DNA of 64,000 bases from Paractinoplanes polyasparticus (GCF_019710575.1 NZ_JAHWFK010000027.1:1-64000); one strand, 5' to 3'. Positions 1-8,406 are shown, numbered from the stretch's first letter. Numbers and translations: made by a program. Notes: generated from the letters alone by a model not told the origin.

Positions 1-1100
1 CGGCGGCCCATGCCCGCTGCGAGTGCGATGGGTTGCAGCGCGCGTGGTTGCCGGTTGGGCTCGCTGCCGGCCCGCCTGCCCGGCGGCCCATGCCCGCTGC
101 GAGTGCGATGGGTTGCAGCGCGCGTGGTTGCCGGTTGGGCTCGCTGCCGGCCCGCCTCCCCGCCGGCTCACGCCCGCTGCCAGCGTGATGGCTGCCGGTT
201 GGGCTCGCTGCCGTCTTGCCTCCCCGCCGGCCCACGCCCGCTACCAGCGTGACGGTCTGCAGCCCACACGGTTGCCAGCCACGCTCGCTACCGGCCTGCC
301 CGACGACTCACGTTCGCTGCCGACGTGGTGCACCTGCAGCGCCCCCGATTGCCAGTCATTCGCTATCGGCCGCCTGCCCGGCGTCCACATCCGCCACCAG
401 CGTGGTGGTTCGCAGCGTCTGCGTTCGCCGGCCAGGCTCGTTCGCCGGCGATCCATTTCCGCTGCCAGCTTGGTGTCTCGCATGGCATCCGGTTGCCAGC
501 CGAGCTTGCTGTCGGCCGCATGTTCCGCGGCTAGGTCCGTTGCCGCTGTGGTGCGCGGCAGTGCAGGTGGTTGTCGGCCGGGCTCGCTGTCGGGCGATCC
601 ACGTCCGCTGCCGGTGGGCTGTTCGGCACGGCATCCGGGTGCCAGTCGAGCTCGCTGTCGGCCGCATGTTCCGCGACTTACGTCCGCTGCCGGTGTGGTG
701 CGGCAGTGCGGGCGGTTGTCAGTCGAGCTTGCTGTCGGCCGCATGTTCCGCGGCCCGGGTCCGCTGTCGGTGTGGTAGCCCGGCTGTGCAGGTGGTTGTC
801 GGTTGGGCCTGCTGTCGGCCGCATGCCCGGCGATCCAGGTCCGTTGCCAGTGCTGTGTTTCGCTGTGCATGCGGTTGCCGGCGAAATTGCTATCGGTCAC
901 ATGTCCGCCGATCCACGTCGGCTGCTTCCAGTAGTGCGTGCGGTTGCTGGCGACGCTTGCTGCCAGCCCAATGCCAGCCGGCCCGCGTCGCTGTCTTTCG
1001 CAGCTTCGCGACCCATGTCCGTTGCGAGTGGAGTGTCCCGCAGTGCCCGCGGTGACAACGTCCTGCATGCCCGGTGATCTGCGCTGACTGCCGGCGCGGC
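1..1100. repeat. Degenerate tandem array, units of about 65-80 bp
   Basis: About 14 head-to-tail units can be aligned by eye using shared landmarks: CCGCTGCCAG, GGTTGCCGG and GCTCGCTGTCGGCC. Units at 1-80 and 81-160 are 80 bp long and nearly identical. Later units (161-224, 225-300, 301-378, 379-448 and on to about 1075) differ in length (64, 76, 78, 70 bp and similar) and diverge steadily. The unit lengths are not multiples of three, so the same DNA is read in a different frame in each copy. The long open frames here, on both strands, are therefore best explained by high GC and not by coding. The array begins before the window. No spacer/repeat alternation is present, so it is not CRISPR. 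Function unknown. Confidence 0.85.
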
Positions 1101-1574
1101 GGGCTGCAGTCCACTCAAATGCGGTCGCCGGCACGCACTGGGCCCTCCAGCGGAGAAGCTGAGCACTCATCCGCCACCGGATCTGTCAGCTGCGTGCGCT
1201 GCCTCATGCGCGCGCAGCCGACATGGACGATCTGGCAACGGTTGGTCGAGACCGGAACTTCACGCCGGTGCCGCAGATGGCGTCGGTGTTGCTGCGAAGC
1301 GGGGCGCAGACCCGGCCGTTGATGCCGGTTGGTGCGGGTCACCAGTGGTGCAGGTTGAGGTGGTGGTACGCCATTGCTGGGCGGCCGGGGCCGAGGCTTG
1401 CGGTGCTGCGAGACGCCGTCCGGTCGGTGTTCGCTGTCGAGGTTGAATCGGCCGGGTGGCCGAGTCTTGCCGGGGATGCCTCCGTTGCCGGCGGCCGGTT
1501 TGCCGGACCGGGCGCCGCAGAGGGGACGGCACAGGATGAATGCATGATCGGCTCTGTCTTCCTGCTGGCTCTGC
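1101..1574. other. Gene-poor stretch after the tandem array
   Basis: No recognisable gene. The stretch holds short fragments reminiscent of the upstream repeat unit (for example TTGCCGGCGGCCGG near 1490). Open frames exist on both strands but have no family features and no convincing ribosome binding sites. I see no RNA gene or insertion-sequence end here. Confidence 0.4.
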
Positions 1575-2078
1575 TCAGGGCGACGGACCGGCGCGCACCG
1601 AGATGTCGTCGTGCTCGGGGTGTGGCGGCGGAGTGGCTCGGTGTGGCGGTGGAGTAGCTCGGCCGCCGCCGGGTCCGGTCGGGTGGTGGCGGCCGCCCCC
1701 GTTGGTGCTGTCGGGACGGTGAGTGGATGCGGGGCGGGGGCTGCTGCCCGGCGGCCTCTGGGGTCTCCGTGCTGGAGAGTGGGAGCCGCCGGGCAGACAG
1801 CGTGACAGGAAGGTGGGATCGCTCCCTGTGTTGCCCGGTCTCATGGGGGGTCTGTCGTGGTTGTACCTCCTTTCGGTGGTGAAGGTGGGTGAGGGCGGGG
1901 AAATGTCTGTGACGGAGGCCGCGCCCCGAGGAGGAAAGGGGAGGGGCGGCGCCGGGACGAGTGCGTCGACGCAGGGGGCGACGAGGCCACAACGGCAGCG
2001 GCGCCAGAGCGACCGCCACACGCGTCGATGAATCGGTCCGACGGGGACGGGCGAGGTAGTCTGGCGACGCCTAGTCAT
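1575..2078 (-). CDS. Proline-rich hypothetical protein, divergent from an AlpA-like regulator
   Basis: A 167-residue frame. The first 50 residues look like a conserved module: basic start MTRRRQ, then HRRVWRSLWRRCRCGL, a CVD motif, and PLPFPPR. I recall similar small proteins beside HTH genes in Micromonosporaceae but cannot search. The C-terminal two thirds are low-complexity (Pro/His/Arg) and may be weakly constrained; a stretch near 1620-1660 is a short duplicated unit giving RATPPPH twice. On the minus strand a TACACT hexamer lies 6 nt before the ATG, fitting a leaderless transcript. Function unknown. The Cys-x-Cys pair and later Cys could suggest metal binding, but this is speculation. 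The real end could be earlier if the low-complexity part is misread. Confidence 0.45.
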   Translation of the reverse strand: MTRRRQTTSPVPVGPIHRRVWRSLWRRCRCGLVAPCVDALVPAPPLPFPPRGAASVTDISPPSPTFTTERRYNHDRPPMRPGNTGSDPTFLSRCLPGGSHSPARRPQRPPGSSPRPASTHRPDSTNGGGRHHPTGPGGGRATPPPHRATPPPHPEHDDISVRAGPSP

Positions 2079-2141
2079 GAGGACAGTGTAGATGACATAC
2101 GACTAGCTGTCTCCTAGCAACTTGATGATTGACTAATAGTC
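2057..2141. promoter_or_regulatory. Divergent intergenic region with TAGTC/GACTA boxes
   Basis: Five pentamer boxes are visible: TAGTC at 2057-2061 and 2072-2076, GACTA at 2101-2105 and 2131-2135, TAGTC at 2137-2141. The last two form the palindrome GACTA-A-TAGTC. CTAGTC (2071-2076) and GACTAG (2101-2106) form a wider inverted pair. The region is locally AT-richer than its surroundings and lies between divergent genes, so it is a plausible operator cluster for the adjacent HTH protein or a GntR-type regulator elsewhere. Confidence 0.45.
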
Positions 2142-2161
2142 TCGCGCCTACGGTCGATCAT

Positions 2162-2371
2162 GTGGCAGCGAAACCGATCCGGCTCATGGGGGCGCACGAG
2201 ATCCGCATCCGTCTGGGTGGGGTGAGCCGGCAGCGTGCGTACCAGATCACCAGCCGCGCCGACTTCCCCAAGCCGGTCGCCGACCTCGCACAGGGCAAGG
2301 TGTGGGCGACCGACGACGTCGAGGCGTGGATGAAGGTGCACCGCCGCGATCTGGACGACTCCGAGGATTGA
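2162..2371 (+). CDS. AlpA-like small HTH DNA-binding protein
   Basis: Small regulator of about 69 residues. The core reads PIRLMGAHEIRIRLGGVSRQ followed by RAYQIT, FP.P and KVWATDDVEAW. This is the usual layout of AlpA/MerR-like single-domain winged-HTH proteins of phages and actinomycetes: a helix-turn-helix, a wing, and a C-terminal helix. Three starts are possible: TTG 2129, GTG 2162 and ATG 2186. GTG 2162 gives the short lead-in before PIRL that I expect for the family; none has a strong ribosome binding site. It diverges from a proline-rich hypothetical gene across a box-rich region, so it may regulate that gene or itself. It converges with dprA. Confidence 0.7.
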   Translation: MAAKPIRLMGAHEIRIRLGGVSRQRAYQITSRADFPKPVADLAQGKVWATDDVEAWMKVHRRDLDDSED

Positions 2372-2376
2372 CCCCG

Positions 2377-2398
2377 GCCGGGCGCGGAAGCGCCCGGC
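2377..2398. terminator. Hairpin between convergent HTH gene and dprA
   Basis: A perfect 9-bp GC stem (GCCGGGCGC / GCGCCCGGC) with a GGAA tetraloop, 5 bp after the HTH stop codon and about 50 bp from the dprA stop. There is no long U-tract, which is common for actinobacterial terminators. It could serve both directions. Confidence 0.5.
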
Positions 2399-2445
2399 AA
2401 CACGGGCGACCGCGAGGCGCCCGCCTTTGTGCTGCCCACGAACGG

Positions 2446-3618
2446 TCACCGGGCCTTCCGGCGAAGAGCGATCCCGGCGTCCCGGCGCTCGATCAGCCCG
2501 CTCAGTTCCAGCAGGGACAGTCGCCGCAACACCGTCCGCAGAGCCAGCCCGGCCCGGACCGCCAGCTCTTCCGGCGTGGCCGTCCCTCGCCGTGGAACCG
2601 CCTCCAGCAGCAAGGCTGATTCCTCGTCGAGCCCGTCGCGCCGGTGCTCCGGCCCGCGAGCCGGGTCGCTCTGGTATTCCCCGATGCGCCCCACCGCCTC
2701 CAGCACGTGGGACAGCTCGGTGACCAGGGTCGCGTCCGGTCGCTCGCGCAGCAGCGCGTGGCACCCGACCGACATGGCCGACGTGACCGGCCCGGGCACC
2801 ACCATCGCGGGCCGGCCCAGAGCCAGCACCCGGCCCATCGTCTGGATCGCCCCGCTGCGCGCCGCCGCCTCGACCAGGACCGTTCCCGCCGTCGCGGCCG
2901 CGATCACCCGGTTCCGGATCAGGAAGCGATGCCGCAAGGGCGCCGTCCCCGGTGGCCACTCGCTGATGAGCAGCCCCGACTCGGCGATCTGCTCGAACAT
3001 CGCCGAGTTGCCCATCGGATAGGGCCGGTCGACCCCGCAGGCCAGAACCGCCACCGTCCGCCCGCCGGCCGCGACCGCCGCGCGGTGGGCCGCCGCGTCG
3101 ATCCCGAATGCCCCGCCCGACACCACCGTCCAGTCGTGCGACGCCAGCCCGTAAGCGATCTCGGTTGTCACGTGGAGTCCGTAGCTCGACGCCGCCCGGG
3201 CCCCCACCACCCCGACCGACCGGGCCAGCGCCTCGCCCAGCGGCCAGGACCCACGGACCCAGAAGCACAACGGCGGCCGCACATCGGTGTTGATCCGCGT
3301 CGGGCTGTCGTCGAGGGCCAGGGTCGCCAGTGACCCCACCCGTTGCGGCCATTCCGCGTCGGACGGCACGACGATGCGTGCCCCCAGTCGTTCCGCCCGG
3401 CTCAGCGTGAGCTCGGCGAGGCGCCGCGGATCGATGTTCGCGGCCTTGACGAGCGCGGATTCGCGCAACGGGCCGTTCTCGACGTCGCCCCGCAGCAGGC
3501 GGTGCAGCGTCGCCGCCGCACCGCCCTCTTCCACGAGGGCCCACACCGCCCGATTGCCCGGCTCGGCCAGCCAGGTGAGCGCGACCCGAGCCGCGCGATC
3601 GTCGTCGTCAGCGGGCAT
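2446..3618 (-). CDS. dprA: DNA-protecting protein DprA
   Basis: 390 residues. DprA binds incoming single-stranded DNA and loads RecA in transformation-competent bacteria; in actinobacteria its physiological role is less clear. A helical N-terminal part is followed by the Rossmann-like DprA/Smf domain: VGVVGARAASS (about 135-145), SGGAFGIDAAAH (about 167-178), GVDRPYP, and FLIRNRVIAA (about 232-241). The C-terminus (about 335-390) is a winged-helix-like module ending in basic residues. The start ATG at 3618 overlaps the comM stop by 11 bp, so the two are translationally coupled. Longer upstream extensions of this frame lie inside comM and were rejected. Confidence 0.95.
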   Translation of the reverse strand: MPADDDDRAARVALTWLAEPGNRAVWALVEEGGAAATLHRLLRGDVENGPLRESALVKAANIDPRRLAELTLSRAERLGARIVVPSDAEWPQRVGSLATLALDDSPTRINTDVRPPLCFWVRGSWPLGEALARSVGVVGARAASSYGLHVTTEIAYGLASHDWTVVSGGAFGIDAAAHRAAVAAGGRTVAVLACGVDRPYPMGNSAMFEQIAESGLLISEWPPGTAPLRHRFLIRNRVIAAATAGTVLVEAAARSGAIQTMGRVLALGRPAMVVPGPVTSAMSVGCHALLRERPDATLVTELSHVLEAVGRIGEYQSDPARGPEHRRDGLDEESALLLEAVPRRGTATPEELAVRAGLALRTVLRRLSLLELSGLIERRDAGIALRRKAR

Positions 3619-5134
3619 TGCTCTCTCCCATACGCAGCTGGATGGCCTCGCTGACCTCGGACCGGCCCGGCCGGTCGAGGCCGTCAAGATCGGAAATCGT
3701 CCACGCGAGCCGCAGAACTCGATCGAAGCCGCGGGCCGAGAGCAGTCCCTTGTCGAGGGACTCGCGCAGGTCGGCGGTGTCGGCCGGGGGCAACCGCCAG
3801 GGCGCCCGGCGCAGGACCGGCCCGGGCACCTCGGCGTTGAGCCGCCACCCGCCGTCCGACCAGCGTTTCGCCGCCGCCGCACGGGCCTGGACCACGCGCG
3901 CGGCGATCACGGCCGACGACGTGGCGGGCTCGGTGGCCGTGGTCAGCTGGGCGGCGCTGAGGGGCGCGAGCGTCAGCCGGATATCGATCCGGTCGAGCAG
4001 CGGCCCGGACAGCTTGGCCAGGTAACGCCGCCTGACCGCCGGGGCGCACGTGCAGTGCTGGTCGCCGGCCGGGCTGGCGCAGGGACAGGGGTTGGCAGCC
4101 AGCACGAGTTGCACCCGGGCCGGGAACTCGGTCGTGCCGCGGGCCCGGGCGAGCACCACCCGGCCCGTCTCGAGCGGCTGCCGCAGCGCCTGCAGGGTCG
4201 CCGACGGGATCTCGGCCGCCTCGTCGAGGAAGAGGACGCCCCGATGGGCGAGTGAGAGAGCGCCGGGCCGGGCCAGTCCGCTGCCGCCGCCGACGAGAGC
4301 CGCGGAAGAAGCAGTGTGGTGCGGCGCCTGGAACGGTGGCCGCCGGATCAGCCGGCCATCGAGCGGCAGCACCCCGGCTATCGACTGCAGGGCGGTCACT
4401 TCGAGCGCCGCGGCGTCGTCGAGTTCGGGCAGGATCGTGGGCAGGCGCTCGGCGAGCATCGTCTTCCCGGCCCCGGGCGCTCCGAAGAGCGCCAGGTGAT
4501 GTCCGCCCGCGGCGGCGACCTCGAGCCCGTACCGTCCCATCTCTTGCCCGGCCACGTCGGCCAGGTCGGGGCCGGGCGGTGGTGGCGCCTCGTCGGACGG
4601 CGGCGGTTCGAGCAGCGGGGCGCCGTCACGCATGAAGTCGACGAGCCGGCGCAAACTGTCGACGGCCGCCACTGCCATGCCCGGCACCACGGTGGCCTCG
4701 CGCGCGTTGGCCAGCGGCACGATCACCCGGCGCAGCCCCGCGCCGGCGGCCGCGGCCACCATCGGCAGCACCCCGCGCACCGGGCGCACCGTGCCGTCGA
4801 GCCCGAGCTCGCCCAGCAGCACCACGCCCTCGAGCGCCGCCGACGGCAGTTCACCGGCGCTGACCAGCATCGCCACCGCCATCGCAAGATCGAATGCGCT
4901 GCCGTGCTTGGGTAGCGCGGCGGGCAGCAGATTCACCGTGATCCGGCGGTTGGGCCAGGTCTGGCCGGAATTGACCACCGCTGCTCGCACGCGGTCGCGG
5001 GCCTCGTGCAGCGACGTGTCGGGCAGCCCGGTCAGCACCACGGCGGGCAGGCCGGGGGAGAGGTCGGCCTCGACCTCGACGACGTGCCCGGTCACGCCGA
5101 GCAGGCCGACGCTGAGGACGCGCGCATAGCTCAT
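3608..5134 (-). CDS. comM: YifB/ComM family Mg-chelatase-like AAA+ ATPase
   Basis: 508 residues. ComM-type AAA+ helicases promote branch migration during natural transformation in Gram-negative species; in actinomycetes the role is inferred from linkage to dprA. The N-terminal Lon-substrate-binding-like/ChlI domain starts MSYARVLSVG and contains GLPDTSLHEARDRVRAA. The ATPase domain has Walker A GAPGAGKT (218-225) and Walker B VLFLDEAAEI, plus a four-cysteine cluster (CPC...CTC) and RYLAKLSGPLLDRIDI. The C-terminal Mg-chelatase subdomain ends ISDLDG...EAIQLRMG. It lies 11 bp downstream of yraN and overlaps dprA. Confidence 0.93.
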   Translation of the reverse strand: MSYARVLSVGLLGVTGHVVEVEADLSPGLPAVVLTGLPDTSLHEARDRVRAAVVNSGQTWPNRRITVNLLPAALPKHGSAFDLAMAVAMLVSAGELPSAALEGVVLLGELGLDGTVRPVRGVLPMVAAAAGAGLRRVIVPLANAREATVVPGMAVAAVDSLRRLVDFMRDGAPLLEPPPSDEAPPPPGPDLADVAGQEMGRYGLEVAAAGGHHLALFGAPGAGKTMLAERLPTILPELDDAAALEVTALQSIAGVLPLDGRLIRRPPFQAPHHTASSAALVGGGSGLARPGALSLAHRGVLFLDEAAEIPSATLQALRQPLETGRVVLARARGTTEFPARVQLVLAANPCPCASPAGDQHCTCAPAVRRRYLAKLSGPLLDRIDIRLTLAPLSAAQLTTATEPATSSAVIAARVVQARAAAAKRWSDGGWRLNAEVPGPVLRRAPWRLPPADTADLRESLDKGLLSARGFDRVLRLAWTISDLDGLDRPGRSEVSEAIQLRMGESNAR

Positions 5135-5145
5135 CGCCGGCCCGG

Positions 5146-5505
5146 TCAGAACGCCGCGCGGATGTGGGTGACCTGGTCGGCGCCTTCGGCCGGGACGAGC
5201 ACCTCGATCACGTCGAAGCGGATCTCGCGGGGGTGCACAGCCGCCTCGGCGAGCCAGCGGAGCGCGAGTTGCCGCAGCTTGCGCACCTTGCGATGGGTGA
5301 CCGCGGCGGCCGGCGGACCGAACCGGCCGTCGCGCCGGGTCTTCACCTCGCAGAAGACGATGTCGTGGCCGTCGCGCAGCACCAGGTCGACCTCGCCGTC
5401 GGCGCAGCGCCAGTTCCGGTCGAGGACCACCAGGCCCTGCTCCTGGAGGTGCTGGGCCGCGACCTCTTCGCCGTACGCCCCTACCGCCTGCCTTTGCGTC
5501 GTCAT
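5146..5505 (-). CDS. YraN/UPF0102 family putative endonuclease
   Basis: 119 residues from ATG 5505, which matches the family length; an in-frame extension to 5646 was rejected. It has a restriction-endonuclease-like fold with the motif GEVDLVLRD (D40) and FCEVKTRR (E53, K55), the D...ExK metal-binding catalytic signature. It is the first gene of the yraN-comM-dprA cluster, a constant grouping in actinobacteria, which suggests DNA processing. Cellular substrate not established. Confidence 0.88.
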   Translation of the reverse strand: MTTQRQAVGAYGEEVAAQHLQEQGLVVLDRNWRCADGEVDLVLRDGHDIVFCEVKTRRDGRFGPPAAAVTHRKVRKLRQLALRWLAEAAVHPREIRFDVIEVLVPAEGADQVTHIRAAF

Positions 5506-5661
5506 GGCGCACAACTTGGCCCGCCCGCTCGGGCGGCGCACCCCGCCGGCCCTCGCATCTGTGGACAGAGCGCAATTGTGGAAAACCTCTGTGTCACCGT
5601 CCAGGTGTGTTATGCGCCCAGCGGTGGCGTCCGTGTCCGCAGTCACTTAAGTTGCGAGATC

Positions 5662-6297
5662 GTGGAAGGACGCCGCTACGCCGATGACGCCGAGCCGAGC
5701 TGGTATTCCGGGCCCGGCCAGTACCCCCGCACGCCTGAGCCCGAGATTTCGGGCTCGATCCCCGCCAACCCGTACGACTCCGGCATCCACGAGCGGCCCA
5801 GCGGCGCCTTCCGGCTCCCGGACCAGCGTGCGGCCGCGACGACCGGCAGCCATGCGCGCCCGCCCGAGCCGGAGGTACGTGTTCCCGTACGCGGAACCGA
5901 GTACCCGACGATCCGGCCGACCGGCGACATGGTGCCCGCGGCTCCCGAGCCCATGGCCGAGCCGACCGCGCTGGTGCCGCCGGTGACCCCGGAGCGCAAG
6001 GAGAAGGTCTACCAGACCCGGCGCCCGGTCACGTCGATCATCGTGGCCGTCGTCATGGTCGTCCTGATGATCCCGGTTGTCCGGTTGCTGTTCGACGCCA
6101 CCTTCGCCGGTGACCCGGACGCCCGCGGCATCGTCCCCGCCGTCCTGCTCACGCTCGGCTTCACGCTGACCGGCATCGGGCTGTTCTCCGTGGCCCGCAG
6201 CGGCCCGGTCGCGCGCGAGGCCTGGCTGCGCCCTCCGGTGGCGTACCTGCCGGCGGGTTTGATCTTGCTGATCGCGGCCGGGCTGGCGGTGGCCTGA
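5662..6297 (+). CDS. Hypothetical membrane protein with Pro-rich cytoplasmic N-terminus
   Basis: 211 residues from GTG 5662. Residues 1-120 are hydrophilic and rich in Pro, Glu and Tyr, beginning MEGRRYADDAEPSWY. Three hydrophobic segments follow at about 124-144, 157-178 and 194-211. No enzymatic motif was recognised. It is divergent from yraN across about 155 bp and upstream of rpsB, a position where actinomycetes of this group carry a conserved small membrane protein. The start was chosen because the upstream in-frame extension is antisense to yraN. Function unknown. Confidence 0.75.
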   Translation: MEGRRYADDAEPSWYSGPGQYPRTPEPEISGSIPANPYDSGIHERPSGAFRLPDQRAAATTGSHARPPEPEVRVPVRGTEYPTIRPTGDMVPAAPEPMAEPTALVPPVTPERKEKVYQTRRPVTSIIVAVVMVVLMIPVVRLLFDATFAGDPDARGIVPAVLLTLGFTLTGIGLFSVARSGPVAREAWLRPPVAYLPAGLILLIAAGLAVA

Positions 6298-6528
6298 CCG
6301 CGGACAGGGGTCCGGCGAAGCTTGGCGTATGCTGGTTGACGGCGACCGCCTCGTGCGGTCGACCTCGCGTGCCCTCTGTCAGGTCCGTCCCGGAAACGGG
6401 AACGGGGCCGACAGCGACGGCCCTCCCTGGTCTCGATCATCTCGGGTCCGACCGTGGCCGCCGACCGGGCACCAGGACGCTCGCCGCCGGTGAGCGTGAC
6501 AACCAGGGACCACAGGGAGTAACCCACC
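6298..6528 (+). promoter_or_regulatory. rpsB leader region with GNRA hairpin
   Basis: This 231-bp non-coding leader precedes rpsB. A TATGCT hexamer near 6328 could be the -10 element. Downstream, 6385-6405 folds into CCGT-CCCG / CGGG-A-ACGG, an 8-bp stem with one bulged A and a GAAA loop. Ribosomal-protein leaders of this length often carry autoregulatory structures; this one is inferred, not matched to a described family. Confidence 0.4.
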
Positions 6529-7443
6529 ATGGCCGTCGTGACCATGCGCCAGCTGCTGGAGAGCGGTGTCCACTTCGGGCACCAGACCCGGCGCTGGAAC
6601 CCGAAGATGAAGCGCTTCATCTTCACCGAGCGTAACGGCATCTACATCATCGACCTGCGCCAGACGCTCGATTACATCGAGAAGGCGTACGCGTACGTGC
6701 GGGACACCGTCGCCGAGGGTGGCCACATCCTCTTCGTCGGCACCAAGAAGCAGGCGCAGGAGGCCATCGCCGAGCAGGCGACGCGGGTCGGCCAGCCTTA
6801 CGTGAACCACCGTTGGCTGGGCGGCATGCTCACCAACTTCCAGACCGTTTACAAGCGGCTCCAGCGCATGAAGGAGCTCGAGGCTCTGGGTGACCTGACC
6901 GGCACCGCCGCCGGGTACACCAAGAAGGAGACCCTCCAGCTCTACCGCGAGAAGACCAAGCTCACCAAGACCCTCGGTGGCCTCCGGGACATGACCAAGA
7001 CGCCGTCGGCGATCTGGGTCGTGGACACCAAGAAGGAGCACATCGCGGTCGACGAGGCCCGCAAGCTGGGCATCCCGGTCATCGCGGTGCTGGACACCAA
7101 CTGTGACCCGGACGAGGTCGACTTCCCGATCCCGGGCAACGACGACGCGATCCGCTCGGCCGAGCTGCTGACCCGGGTCATCGCCACCGCGGTGGCCGAC
7201 GGTCTGATCGCCCGTTCCGGCCGGGGCCGTGGCGGCGCCGAGGAGAAGCCCGAGCCGGGCACCGTCGCCGCCGGAGAGCCGCTGCCCGAGTGGGAGCGCG
7301 ACCTGTACGAGGGCGCCGAGAAGAAGGCCGCCGAGGCGCCTGCCGCTGAGGCTCCGGCTGTTGAGGCTCCGGCCGCCGAGGCCCCCGCGGCGGAGGCCCC
7401 CAAGGCTGAGCCCGTGCCGGCCGCCGCGGCTCCCGCCGAGTAA
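6529..7443 (+). CDS. rpsB: 30S ribosomal protein S2
   Basis: 304 residues. S2 sits on the back of the 30S subunit near the platform and is needed for S1/S21-side assembly. It starts MAVVTMRQLLESGVHFGHQT; family signatures NPKMKRFIF, GGMLTNFQT and VVDTKKEHIAVDEA are present. The C-terminus beyond about residue 230 is an actinobacterial low-complexity tail built of EAPA-type repeats (AAEAPAVEAPAAEAP). It is first in the rpsB-tsf pair, with 32 bp between them, behind a long leader that may hold an autoregulatory element. Confidence 0.98.
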   Translation: MAVVTMRQLLESGVHFGHQTRRWNPKMKRFIFTERNGIYIIDLRQTLDYIEKAYAYVRDTVAEGGHILFVGTKKQAQEAIAEQATRVGQPYVNHRWLGGMLTNFQTVYKRLQRMKELEALGDLTGTAAGYTKKETLQLYREKTKLTKTLGGLRDMTKTPSAIWVVDTKKEHIAVDEARKLGIPVIAVLDTNCDPDEVDFPIPGNDDAIRSAELLTRVIATAVADGLIARSGRGRGGAEEKPEPGTVAAGEPLPEWERDLYEGAEKKAAEAPAAEAPAVEAPAAEAPAAEAPKAEPVPAAAAPAE

Positions 7444-7475
7444 TTCTCCGACGAAGCTGACATCGAGAGAGAGTC

Positions 7476-8306
7476 ATGGCTAACTACACCGCCGCGGACG
7501 TCAAGAAGCTCCGCGACCTGACCGGTGCCGGCATGATGGACTGCAAGAAGGCGCTGGACGAGGCGGACGGCGACTTCGAGAAGGCCGTCGAGTTCCTGCG
7601 CATCAAGGGCGCCAAGGACGTCGGCAAGCGTGCCGGCCGCACCGCGGCCAACGGCATCGTCGCCCACTCCGGCAACGCGCTGCTCGAGCTCAACTGCGAG
7701 ACCGACTTCGTCGCCAAGACCCCCGACTTCGTCGCGCTGGGTCAGCAGCTGGTCGAGCTCGGCGAGCAGAACAAGGTCGCCGACGCCGCCGCTCTGCTGG
7801 AGGCCACGCTGGCCGACGGCAAGACGGTCGCCGACACGATCCAGGAGTACTCGGCCAAGATCGGCGAGAAGATCGTCCTGAACCGGTTCGTGATCCTCGA
7901 CGGCACCGTCGCGGTCTACCTGCACCGCAAGGCGCAGGACCTGCCGCCCCAGGTCGGCGTCCTCGTGCAGTTCGAGGGCAAGAGCGACGAGGCCGGCGAG
8001 GACGACGCCCGCGCGATCGGCATGCAGATCGCCGCGATGCGCCCGCGTTACCTCACCCGCGAGGAGGTGCCGGCCGAGGTCGTCGACTCCGAGCGCCGCA
8101 TCGCGGAGGAGACCGCGAAGGAGGAGGGCAAGCCCGAGAAGGCTCTGCCCAAGATCGTGGAGGGCCGGGTGAACTCCTTCTTCAAGGACTTCGTCCTGCT
8201 CGAGCAGTCCTCGGTCCTCGACAACAAGAAGACCGTGAAGCAGATCGCGGACGCGGCCGGCGTCAACATCACCCGGTTCGTCCGGTTCGAGGTCGGCCAG
8301 GAGTAA
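7476..8306 (+). CDS. tsf: Translation elongation factor Ts
   Basis: 276 residues; the guanine-nucleotide exchange factor for EF-Tu. The N-terminal UBA-like helix bundle is obvious (VKKLRDLTGAGMMDCKKALDE), as is ELNCETDFVAKT, the contact region with EF-Tu, and GNALLELNCETDF before the core. The C-terminal dimerisation/coiled region ends in RFVRFEVGQE. The length is typical. A ribosome binding site GAGAGAG precedes the ATG. Co-transcribed with rpsB and closed by a clear terminator. Confidence 0.98.
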   Translation: MANYTAADVKKLRDLTGAGMMDCKKALDEADGDFEKAVEFLRIKGAKDVGKRAGRTAANGIVAHSGNALLELNCETDFVAKTPDFVALGQQLVELGEQNKVADAAALLEATLADGKTVADTIQEYSAKIGEKIVLNRFVILDGTVAVYLHRKAQDLPPQVGVLVQFEGKSDEAGEDDARAIGMQIAAMRPRYLTREEVPAEVVDSERRIAEETAKEEGKPEKALPKIVEGRVNSFFKDFVLLEQSSVLDNKKTVKQIADAAGVNITRFVRFEVGQE

Positions 8307-8327
8307 GCGGGCCGCCGTTGGAGCAAG

Positions 8328-8361
8328 GGAGGCCGGGTACGCGATTCTGCGTCCGGCCTCC
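8328..8361 (+). terminator. Intrinsic terminator after tsf
   Basis: A 9-bp GC-rich stem, GGAGGCCGG (8328-8336) and CCGGCCTCC (8353-8361), with a 16-nt loop, followed by TTCTCCC. It lies 21 bp after the tsf stop and separates rpsB-tsf from pyrH-frr-cdsA. Confidence 0.8.
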
Positions 8362-8406
8362 TTCTCCCATAAGGTCTCTGCTGAACATGAAGGGAAGGCG
8401 GGTCTC

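Noticed and set aside
1..1100. CRISPR array
   Set aside because: Units are contiguous, of unequal length and diverged throughout; there is no constant repeat with unique spacers.
23..1170. Arg/Cys-rich proteins of 250-310 residues on both strands
   Set aside because: They lie over a non-triplet tandem repeat, so the peptide does not repeat with the DNA; composition is that of random GC-rich frames.
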